Notes under the pieces: model-generated
Seen by the model: only the letters and a program-made list of their open reading frames with translations
Databases searched by the model: none
Told to the model about the DNA's origin: nothing
In this document: positions 25,637-32,500 of the stretch, piece after piece
Layout of the letters: each line of letters opens with the position of its first letter
Numbering within the stretch: the stretch's first letter is position 1
Made by a program: the position numbers and the translations under genes
NCBI GenBank assembly: GCA_905221605.1
Contig: CAJNDS010002079.1
Location: 1,665,001 to 1,697,500 of the forward strand
Reading direction: 5' to 3'
Source: Symbiodinium natans
Lineage: Eukaryota > Sar > Dinophyceae > Suessiales > Symbiodiniaceae
Length of the DNA stretch: 32,500 bases

Positions 25637-26269
25637 ATGAAAAGACCTACACGCCTGTGGGAGTTGGGGACAAGACCATCAATTTCTGAGCAAAGGTTTA
25701 AAAGGTACATGCCTTGAGTCTAGAGGTCGTGGTCCTCAAATGACAGCATTGAGTAGTAGTGTTTAGAGTACGTCCGGGTTATTGTAGGGTTTGTAGGGCT
25801 TGCAGAGTGTCTTAGGGCAGCTTCGGGTATTTATAGGGTTTAGGGTTTTAGGGTTTTGGGATGTTAAGGTTTCAAGGCCCTTTTCGCTGTTTCAGGGTAT
25901 AGATGATGAGTTTACGAGCTCCAAGGGTGTGTAGTGGTTACGGGCAGCGCGTGGGGAGGTTGAGGAGTGTTCCTTGTTTTGTCGGGGGCTTTAGTGGGGA
26001 TGGGGATGTTAAAGGCCTTAGGCTGTTTTAGGGCAGCTTGAAGTTATTTTAGGTTTAGGCGATTTAGGGTTTTGGGACGTTAAGGTTTTTAAGTTTTTGC
26101 TGTTGAGTGTCGGGGCGAGCCCCAAGCGACCGGATGTCCTAGGGTACTCTTGGGTCAGGATGAGTCTGAGGGCCACTTCTTTTGTTGCATATCTCCTCAC
26201 AGAAAAAAGGCCATGAAGGAACAACCTTACACTTCTGCCTATGGACAAGTATTGGGGTGTTTATAAACC

Positions 26270-26300
26270 CTAAACCCACAGACCCCATACCCTAAAACCC
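26270..26300. repeat. Sparse CCCTAAA-like units
   Basis: Degenerate units continue to about 26580. The stretch 25637-26597 has no supported gene. Its left part (TTTATAGGGTTTAGGG near 25830) and a copy of the TGAGGGCCACTT segment (26168) match the A-B spacer. Confidence 0.7.
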
Positions 26301-26597
26301 CAAAAGCCTAAAGCCAAACAGCCTTAAAACTCTAAAATCCTTGAAACCCGTAAACCCTCGAATTTTGAGCCAAAGGCGATATCCGTGGTAAGCCCCACCA
26401 GGCCTTGACCCCCGGTGCCCCAAAGCCAAAGCTAGCCCTCAACCCCACAACCCCCGAAGCCCCAAACCCCACTATTGTCCTAAACCCCTTTTATTCAGCC
26501 CTAGACTTCCGAAACCGTGAACTCCAATGTCCGAGAACACCGTAAACCCTAGAAGTCCAAACGCCAAACCCTAAACCCTGTGCCACATCTCTGGAAG

Positions 26598-26630
26598 GCG
26601 CAGCAAGAGAGACACGTGTCCGAGATCGAG
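26598..26630 (+). CDS. Hendecad micro-exon 18 (AQQERHVSEIE)
   Basis: 33 nt, phase 0, acceptor CTGGAAG, donor GC. Duplicate of the unit at 20210. Confidence 0.65.
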
Positions 26631-26814
26631 GCAGACTCCCCGCAACCTACGGGTTTGGGTCTCCCCTAGTTCGGGTTTGGGGTTTGAGGGTAGTTAGGAT
26701 TTAAACAGTTTGGGGCTTAGCAGGGTTGAGGGTGTAGGATTCAGGCCCTGAAAGCTCTTTTACGGGGTGGGGCGGAGTTCGGGGTCAAAAACCCTCACCC
26801 CTCAACCCTTCGCA

Positions 26815-26905
26815 CCCTCCAAACTCTTCCAAACCCTCCAAACCCTCCAAACCCTCCAAACCCTCCAAACCCTCCAAACCCTAAACCCTAAACCCTAAAT
26901 GAACC
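26815..26905. repeat. CCCTCCAAA 9-mer array then CCCTAAA units
   Basis: About six CCCTCCAAA units followed by three CCCTAAA units. The 9-mer is specific to this spacer. Confidence 0.9.
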
Positions 26906-26933
26906 CTAAGAGGGAGGGATCCTCCTGGCGCAG

Positions 26934-26966
26934 GAGAAGGAACGTGATCATTGGACTGCGCGAGAG
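26934..26966 (+). CDS. Hendecad micro-exon 19 (EKERDHWTARE)
   Basis: 33 nt, phase 0, acceptor TGGCGCAG, donor GC. The protein is identical to the unit at 21128. Confidence 0.7.
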
Positions 26967-27347
26967 GCTCCCAAGCATGGCTATAACTTCCCAATTGCAA
27001 GTCAAGCCCTGAGGAGCTTTAGGGTTTTGGCTTTAGGGTTTTTAGGCCTTTTTGGGGGTTTTAAGGGTTTTCACGGTTGTTTTTTTTTCTTGCGTTTTAG
27101 CGTTTTTTGAGGTTTCACGATTTTGGGGTGTTGAGCTTTCATGGTTCTAGATTTTTTCGGCATTTGGTTTCGAGAGCTACTATAAGTATAGGTTCAGCCC
27201 AAAAGCTCCAGCATCCGTTGCTTCAAGATTGTATTCTGCAAGGCTTAAAACCCTATAAACCCTAACCCTGAACCCTTATGTAACGTCTAGAATTTAGGAG
27301 TTGATGCGTCTCAACCCCTCGTGAAAAGGGACCTCCCCGACCCACAG

Positions 27348-27380
27348 GCACTGGAAGAGAGGCATGCAGCGGCCGTTGAG
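27348..27380 (+). CDS. Hendecad micro-exon 20 (ALEERHAAAVE)
   Basis: 33 nt, phase 0, acceptor CCCACAG, donor GC, where the duplicate at 21627 has GT. Confidence 0.7.
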
Positions 27381-27515
27381 GCGGGGCTGCACTGCTCCAT
27401 AGGGGGTTTTACACAGAGGGTTTGACTGGGTTGCTGCTCAGGTTCTGGGTTTGGGGTTCAGGTGAAGGAGAACATGAAGCCCAAACCCGAAACCCTAGAC
27501 CCTAAACCCTTTTGT

Positions 27516-27786
27516 AGGCAACGACCATGAAGCCCCTTATAGCTGCTTAGGCACCTGCCCCATAACAGGCTTGAGATGTTTCTTCAGGAAGGGGCAAAAA
27601 GATCGTGCAAAACATGCAAGACAGACATGATTTAGGCGGCTTTGTGCTGTGTTGTTGCATGTCGTGTGGTTCTTTCTGTGCCCCAAGCACCACAGTGCCA
27701 ATGTCCAGTCCTGCTGAGCCTCTATAGGAGTGCCTTTTGGGCTGATACGATTTGCAGCATGTATCGTGATTTGCTGGCGTCACTAG
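27516..27786. other. Conserved non-repetitive spacer block (copy in B-C spacer)
   Basis: Counterpart of 21857-22077, longer by several insertions. A reverse-strand frame is open here but is not conserved. Confidence 0.6.
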
Positions 27787-27914
27787 GCATGTGACGCAAA
27801 GCTGGTGATAGCCAGGTAGCTGTGTGCGCTTTTGTTGCCATGCACGGTCGAGCTACACTAGCACTGGTCTGACCTCCAGAGGCTCCTGGGTCTTCGGGGG
27901 TTCTGAAAAGTCAT

Positions 27915-28020
27915 ATTGGGATTTATGAAAATAAGGGGCCCCTGATATAGTCTCCAAAAAAGTAGGATTCCCTTATAGTAAGGACCCCAAACAGGTACCT
28001 TCCCTAAACCGTAAGCCCTA
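27915..28020. mobile_element. Diverged inverted-repeat element, duplicate of 22244-22345
   Basis: It shares GTAGGATTCCCTTATAGTAA and GGACCCC with its duplicate and with the intron at 9752. The terminal repeats have decayed. Confidence 0.5.
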
Positions 28021-28080
28021 AACCCTAAACCCTCAAACCTAAACCCCCGTAATGGATTCAGGGTCTCATGCTGCTGCCAG

Positions 28081-28113
28081 GCTCAGGAGGAGAGACATGC
28101 GGCAGCTATGAAG
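28081..28113 (+). CDS. Hendecad micro-exon 21 (AQEERHAAAMK)
   Basis: 33 nt, phase 0, acceptor CTGCCAG, donor GC. Confidence 0.65.
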
Positions 28114-28324
28114 GCGCGGGGGGGGGTCATGCTGCACGCATTTTCCCTTTTGCCCCCCCCCCCCCCTCCCCTCTCCTCCACAGGGTTTAAGGTTTAGGCT
28201 TTATAGGGTTTTGGGGGCAAAAACAGACAGAGAGTACGGCAGTGCTGATCGTGGCATGGGGTACATATGATCCTAGTTTTGGGGTTCATTGGATCCGCGG
28301 ATTCCGGTTGCAGCTGCGCCTCTG

Positions 28325-28357
28325 GAGAAGGAGAAGGAGCATGCTGTGGCGCAGCAG
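28325..28357 (+). CDS. Hendecad micro-exon 22 (EKEKEHAVAQQ) with altered acceptor
   Basis: The coding unit is preserved, but the base pair before it reads CTCTG instead of CTCAG in the duplicate at 22901, so the ancestral acceptor AG is lost. The next AG would give a 30-nt, still in-frame exon (28328-28357). Confidence 0.5.
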
Positions 28358-28365
28358 GCACACAA

Positions 28366-28415
28366 TTTTAGGGTTTGGGGTTTAGGGTTTAGGGTTTAGG
28401 GTTTGGGGTTTGGGG
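28366..28415. repeat. TTTAGGG / TTTGGGG array
   Basis: About seven units after micro-exon 22. A C14 run lies at 28153-28166. From 28416 to 28742 the sequence parallels 23010-23317. Confidence 0.9.
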
Positions 28416-28742
28416 TGAATGTTCTGGGGCATCTTCAAGGTGCCTCTCTCGTTTGTGCACTCTGGTCCCTTTGTGGGCCTCTTCTGCAAGGCACGGTCCC
28501 CTTTTCTTTTTCAGGTTACCCCAAGTAAATAGGCCAGAGTTCGGACGACTTGCCCCCTTAAAGCCTGAAAGTCCTAAGTCCCTAAACCCAGAATATGAAA
28601 ATCCTCAACCGTAAAATCCTAAACCCTAAACCCTACCAATCCCGAACCCTAATCCCCCTCAAGCCCTCCACTCCTATATACGCCATGCCCTTCAAGGGAC
28701 TTCAAGTTCCCAGGCCCCGTTCCTCTCAGGGCTTCCTCGCAG

Positions 28743-28787
28743 GCACTGCAGCAAACGCACGGCGCAAGCGCGGCAAAGGCTCTGGAG
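28743..28787 (+). CDS. Micro-exon 23, 15-residue class (ALQQTHGASAAKALE)
   Basis: 45 nt, phase 0, acceptor CCTCGCAG, donor GT. Confidence 0.7.
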
Positions 28788-28959
28788 GTTGGGGGCTCCA
28801 GGAAGCGTTTGGAGGGTTTGTAGGTTTTATAGGGGGGTTATAGGGATTCATAGGCTTTATGGGGTTTATGGAGACAAAAAGGTTAGGGTTATAACCCTTA
28901 GGCCCAAATAGCCCCAAGAACCTCATCTAACAAGTCCGATTGGGTCCAGAAGCCCGAAA

Positions 28960-29032
28960 ACCCTAAAACCCTAAACCCTATAAACCCTAAACCCTGTAAA
29001 CCCTAAACCCTAAACCCTGAACCCTAAAATAA
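28960..29032. repeat. CCCTAAA array
   Basis: About nine units with CCCTATAAA and CCCTGTAAA variants, upstream of the gene C leader. The leader (about 29070-29290) matches those of A and B. Confidence 0.9.
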
Positions 29033-29317
29033 AAGTCGAAGCTTGCAGCCTTTGGAGTGTCAGGCGGACTGCGCACGGGCGCACGAGGGTCGGGCTGTCC
29101 GAGCCGGAGGCTGTTAAACTCGAGCTCAGGCAGAGTAGGGGACGCTTCGGGTTTTTAATACAACTGGTTCCGAGGCAAGCTGCAACCTTATACTGAGAGC
29201 GCCGACTGCAGTACTGCAACACGACAAGCATCTATCTGAACGGGGTGTTCTCTGCAAGGAGGTGCGTACTCCACATGCTGCAGGGATCAGGTAAGATTTC
29301 AAGTCAAAGTTCCAGCC

Positions 29318-30669
29318 ATGTCTGCCGCAGACCCCACGGGGGAAGGCTTGGAGCTACCTCTGAGGGGTGTCAGCCAAGTGGCCAGTGCAGCTGCAAAGCA
29401 GCAGCCGCAGAGGCCCGGGCGCAGAAGGACAGCGCTGGCGGAGCTGGGCCAGCATCTAGAGGCCCATTCAGAGCCTGTGAGTGTCAGGAAAACAGCCAAG
29501 CTGGCTTTGGCGGCTTACACTTTCGTGCGAGTTGTTGCCAATCTCGCCGCGGTTGGTTGGAACGATTTGTACCTGACGTGTGATGCTGTACTGCGGCCTG
29601 TGATTACGGGATTAGGAGTGTATGTCTTCTTTCGCAGGAACGACCGATTCTCAGAGCAGTCTTTGCTACACATCTGGAGTCGCCGTACGATCTTCTCGCT
29701 GGCCTTTTTCGTGGGCGATGGGGGTTTCCATATACTTGTAAAAAAAAATGACTGGTTACCACGTGTCTGTTCAAGTTTGTCTCACAGCAACGATTTGGTG
29801 GGAGTTCGCATGCAACATCATGCAATTGCACATGACCAATCTTAAGCTCCGTGCTTTGGGCCGAAGTTTCACGGCCAAGCTTTGTACGCCTTCCGCCAGC
29901 TCGCCGACCTGTCCGGGTTTGGCTTTGCGTCCAAGCGCGTGGCTTTTCCTGGACACATAAACCGGAAGGCTGCCAAGTGCGTCGTGTCCTTTCCTGGCAA
30001 ATACAGTGACCTCTGGGACGAAGCTGTGTCAGCTGTGACGTCTCAGGCTTTGGATACAGGGGTGGAGCCGTGGTCTTTGGCGTGCGTCTTCTTGACAGAT
30101 GCGGATTCGGGCCTTGGACAGCATTCCGAGAATCCAGACACGCCGGGGACGTGTTGGTGCCACAGCATCTACGGCCGCGTTCCAGCGGAAACATACCTCA
30201 GTGTAGTGGAGGTGGAGCCGGAACACATCGCAGCGATGCCAAAGCCATGGGCCAACTGTTGGTAATCAAGAGTGACCAGTCAGAGACAGACTGGCAGATC
30301 CAGCTGGCAGAGGCGGCAGAAAGGGCCCAGCAGCTTTGCTTGGAGAAAGACGGAAGAGCCCCCTGGGGCTGCCAGTGGTTCGAGGAATGGAAACAAAACG
30401 TGGACCTTGCAGCACAACTCGGGCAGGAGCTTCATGTGTTCTATTTTGCAGAACGCAAAGGCCAAGGAAAGGTGCCCTGGGATCAGCTTTGTGATGACGC
30501 TGCGAAGGAGAGAGCTCGACAAAACAGCGGTTTGGGCGCCTCTCAGACTGCCGAGGTGGCATATCTTGAAAAGATGGGCCTCACCTTCGTGGAGCATGAC
30601 ATCCGGGACTTCAAGGCTTTCATCGCTGGAACCAGATACATGAAAAGACCTATACCCTTATGGGTTTAG
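29318..30669 (+). pseudogene. Membrane protein gene copy C, pseudogene
   Basis: It starts like copy B (MSAADPTGEGLELPLRGVSQ) and has no intron at the B site. Three lesions break the frame. First, one extra base in an A9 run near 29737-29745 shifts the frame in the region after VGDGGF. Second, a deletion at about 29889, equal to 454 bp of copy B (24392-24845), removes most of the later membrane segments and shifts again. Third, a 37-bp deletion at about 30229 (B: GACAGTCAAG ... TTCAAGC) shifts once more. The C-terminal domain is then intact, but B's TAA is TAC here, so the frame extends YMKRPIPLWV to a TAG formed within a TTTAGGG repeat. No full-length product is possible without three corrections. 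Confidence 0.85.
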
Positions 30670-30690
30670 GGTTTAGGGTTTGGGGAAACC
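30661..30690. repeat. Short TTTAGGG/CCCTAAA units at the end of gene C
   Basis: Two TTTAGGG units provide the extended stop codon of copy C; inverted CCCTAAA units follow to about 30712. Confidence 0.85.
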
Positions 30691-30874
30691 CTAAAGCCTA
30701 AACCCTGGGCACTAGACTCACGCATGAGGAGCGTCCCTGCCCCCCCCAAACGGAAAATATTTTAGAGTTTGGAGTTTCGACCAAGGTTCGGGGGCGTCCT
30801 TTTCCCTGCAACTCCACACCCTAAACCCAAAACCCTTAGCCCTAAATAAACCTCGAGCGCCATGTCCCCAGCAG

Positions 30875-30907
30875 GCGCAAGAAGAGCGACACGCTGCCGC
30901 CATCCAG
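30875..30907 (+). CDS. Hendecad micro-exon 24 (AQEERHAAAIQ)
   Basis: 33 nt, phase 0, acceptor CAGCAG, donor GC. It differs from the unit at 22624 only at position 10. Confidence 0.65.
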
Positions 30908-30962
30908 GCTCGTCTTTCTAAGAGCCAAGGTTTAGGGTTTAGGGTTTAGGGTTCAGGTCTTG

Positions 30963-31154
30963 CAAGGAGGGGCACCCCTTACAGAACTAACTATAGTTAC
31001 GGGACTTACAACCTCACTTAGGATCCTTAGAACCCAATTTAGGGTCCTTATAATTCTACTTATGAGTAAGGATTGTAGAACCTCGGTTAGGATCCTTAGA
31101 GCCCAGTTTAGGGTGCTTCTAGCTCTACTTAGACCTAGGGGGCACCCCTCCTTG
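30963..31154. mobile_element. 192-bp inverted-repeat element with internal direct repeat
   Basis: The terminal arms are CAAGGAGGGGCACCCC and GGGGGCACCCCTCCTTG. Inside are two direct repeats of about 56 bp (31011-31066 and 31080-31135), each with TTAGGATCCTTAGA and CAGTTTAGGG-like motifs. Both strands are open by chance. It is distinct from the 100-bp introner family. Confidence 0.7.
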
Positions 31155-31175
31155 TACTGCTCCACTTGGAGGTTC

Positions 31176-31230
31176 AGGTTTAGGGTTTCGGGTTTAGGGT
31201 TTTGGGTTTAGGGTTTAGGGTTTTGGGTTG
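31176..31230. repeat. TTTAGGG / TTTTGGG array
   Basis: About eight units directly before the next element. Confidence 0.9.
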
Positions 31231-31231
31231 A

Positions 31232-31349
31232 GGGTACTTAGTAAAACCAATTATAAGTGTAGTGATAGCTCACTTACAAGCCCCTTAAATACCCTCGTAG
31301 GGTCATAATTGGGTTAGAAGTACAGTTCCACTTAGGTTTCTAAGTACCA
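31232..31349. mobile_element. Short repeat of the TAAGTACC family, copy 3, with inverted ends
   Basis: The ends GGTACTTAGTAAAACC and GGTTTCTAAGTACC are imperfect reverse complements. The body has CCTTAAATACCCT, ATAATTGGGTTAG and AGTACAGTTCCACTT, as in copies 1 and 2 near 3.2 and 3.7 kb. Confidence 0.6.
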
Positions 31350-31433
31350 TCAACCTCAAAGCAGGGATTCTTAGGGTTTTTGTCTTGGGATCATGTTGAG
31401 AGGCGGAGTAGGGGAGTGTTAAGTTTTTTTGGT

Positions 31434-31525
31434 GGGGGGGGGGGGGGGGGGGGCAGGGTTTTGGGTTTAGGGTTTGGGGTTTAGCGTTTGGGGTTTAGGG
31501 TTTGGGGTGTAGGTTTAGGGTTTGC
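31434..31525. repeat. G20 run and TTTAGGG/TTTGGGG units
   Basis: Twenty G (31434-31453) are followed by about nine TTTAGGG, TTTGGGG and TTTAGCG units. Open frames of Gly/Phe/Val type here are repeat artefacts. Confidence 0.9.
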
Positions 31526-31642
31526 GGACTTACAGTACTGTTTAGTGTTTGGGGTGCATGGTGTGGGCTTTGGGAAGGTTGGGTTGTGGTCTGTGAAGAG
31601 CCAAACAGCTCAGGCTTTAGGGTGCTCGTCTGCCATCTGCAG

Positions 31643-31675
31643 GAGAAGGAGACAGCGCACGCAGCGGCGAAAGAG
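31643..31675 (+). CDS. Hendecad micro-exon 25 (EKETAHAAAKE)
   Basis: 33 nt, phase 0, acceptor CATCTGCAG, donor GC followed directly by a CCCTAAA array. Confidence 0.6.
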
Positions 31676-31679
31676 GCAA

Positions 31680-31720
31680 CCTAAACCCTAAACCCTAAAC
31701 CCTAAACCCTAAACCCTAAG
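31680..31720. repeat. CCCTAAA array
   Basis: Six units. The following 300 bp contains scattered CCCTAAA-like units and a G-rich stretch (32000-32025), with no supported gene. Confidence 0.93.
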
Positions 31721-32039
31721 CCGGGGCAATTCCTATCACAAGCTCCCCCACTGAATCCCAGGCCCAAATCATACCAGGGCTAGCATCATTCGTCCCTTAC
31801 AAACTGGGTTGGGGACCTTTACTATCCCGCAGCCCTGACCCCATTTGCCGCTTACCCAAACCCTGAAGGCTTAAACCCTATAAATCCTGAGCCCTACAAG
31901 AGAAATTGTTCAGTGCCTAATGGGCCCTAAATGGGCGCTTAACCTGCCGTCTTTGTCTTGACTCAACGGCCTTTGTTTGGGTGTTGGGGTTGAGGGTTGT
32001 GGGGGGTGGGGGGGGCGGGGGGGGGAGACCCTACAACTT

Positions 32040-32182
32040 CAAACCCTAAACCCTGTAAAAGCCCTAAACCCCAAGCCCCAATAAACCCTAAACCCGAAAC
32101 CGTAAACCCTAAACCCTAAACCCTAAACCCTGAACCCTGAACCCTAAACCCTAAACCTTAAACCCTAAACCCTAAACCTTGC
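32040..32182. repeat. CCCTAAA array, degenerate
   Basis: About 16 units with CCCTGAA and CCCCAAT variants, just before micro-exon 26. A TTTAGGG array follows that exon at 32262-32330. Confidence 0.93.
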
Positions 32183-32198
32183 AGTGTGTTGGCTGCAG

Positions 32199-32243
32199 GC
32201 CATGCAGCAGGAGCACGACGTCGCCAAAGCGGAAGCTCTGAAG
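32199..32243 (+). CDS. Micro-exon 26, 15-residue class (AMQQEHDVAKAEALK)
   Basis: 45 nt, phase 0, acceptor GGCTGCAG. The base pair after it is GA, a donor type reported in dinoflagellates; otherwise the donor lies elsewhere. His is at position 6. Confidence 0.5.
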
Positions 32244-32393
32244 GAACCAGCTGATGGCTTGAAGGGTTTAGGGTTCAGGGTGTAAGGTTTAAGGTTTAGG
32301 GTTTAGGGTTTAGGGTTTAGGGTTTACAAGTAGGAGGGTTTTAGGGTTTTGGGTTTAGGGAAGGTTTGTAGGGTTTAGGCCTTAACTGCCCTA

Positions 32394-32500
32394 AGGGTCC
32401 ATGTACCTTATTAATACAGTATATATATTTCTATATACTTGGTTGCCAAAGTCCTTATAGAGGAGGTACTGTAAGGGCCAAGTATACCCGATTTAGGTAC
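32394..32500. mobile_element. Left part of an inverted-repeat element cut by the window end
   Basis: AAGGGTCCATGTACC matches the arm of the element at 19629-19725. An inner inverted repeat (TATATATATTTCTATATACTTGG with CCAAGTATAC) is visible. The right end is outside the window. Confidence 0.4.

Noticed and set aside
29291-29315. A 25-nt leader intron in gene C (GTAAGA ... CCAG)
   Set aside because: It is too short for a normal spliceosomal intron; copies A and B have longer, non-homologous spacing at this point.
17158-30597. Many reverse-strand open frames across genes A, B and C
   Set aside because: They are antisense shadows of the conserved + strand coding sequence, and they are disrupted or different between copies.
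589-32243. CRISPR-like or ordinary minisatellite explanation for the micro-exon units
   Set aside because: Spacing is irregular, units are diverged but always multiples of three in one phase, and changes between duplicates are mostly synonymous, which a non-coding minisatellite would not show.

Overview
This window looks like a piece of a dinoflagellate nuclear genome (inference). Four things support this. Plant/dinoflagellate-type telomere repeats (TTTAGGG/CCCTAAA) are scattered in both orientations through nearly all non-coding DNA. Apparent introns use GC, GT and perhaps GA donors with AG acceptors. There is a tandem array of near-identical genes. Several short inverted-repeat elements sit exactly at intron boundaries (introners, known from dinoflagellates). 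There are no bacterial-type operons, and no RNA genes were seen. All convincing coding sequence is on the + strand.

Layout. 1-6.8 kb: interstitial telomeric arrays, six tiny repeat-encoding exons, a frameshifted coding block (3.28-3.63 kb), and the last exons of a probable ubiquitin-specific protease (5.4 and 6.5-6.76 kb). 6.8-8.5 kb: hairpin elements, telomeric repeats and one candidate exon. 8.5-13.0 kb: a multi-exon gene for a secreted protein of unknown function. It begins with a clear signal peptide, and its exon phases match at every proposed junction, but one exon carries an in-frame TAG. 13-16.2 kb: C4A4-type array, more micro-exons, two further candidate exons and three terminal-inverted-repeat elements. 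17.3-30.7 kb: three tandem copies (A, B, C) of a polytopic membrane protein gene, start-to-start 6.36 and 5.64 kb. The DNA between them is also duplicated and holds the same six micro-exons in the same order. Copy B is intact (603 aa after removing one intron). Copy A has an extra intron, an in-frame deletion and a premature TAG. Copy C is a pseudogene with a frameshift and two frame-breaking deletions. 30.7-32.5 kb: further micro-exons and inverted-repeat elements.

The most notable signal is a set of 26 micro-exon-like segments on the + strand: twenty of 33 nt, five of 45 nt and one of 39 nt. All are multiples of three and in phase 0, and nearly all are bounded by AG at the left and GC (21), GT (4) or GA (1) at the right. 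Each encodes one 11-residue (or 15- or 13-residue) Ala/Glu/Gln-rich helical repeat, usually with His at position 6 (consensus like AQEERHAAAMQ). Joined in order they would give a continuous hendecad coiled-coil or long-helix protein, whose introns are largely telomeric repeat. The duplicated copies differ mainly at synonymous sites, which supports coding.

The second signal is active intron gain. Genes A and B each contain an intron that the other copies lack. Removing each one restores the uninterrupted paralogue's reading frame exactly, and the gene A intron is homologous to free-standing inverted-repeat elements elsewhere in the window. Functions of the membrane protein, the secreted protein and the hendecad protein were not recognised.
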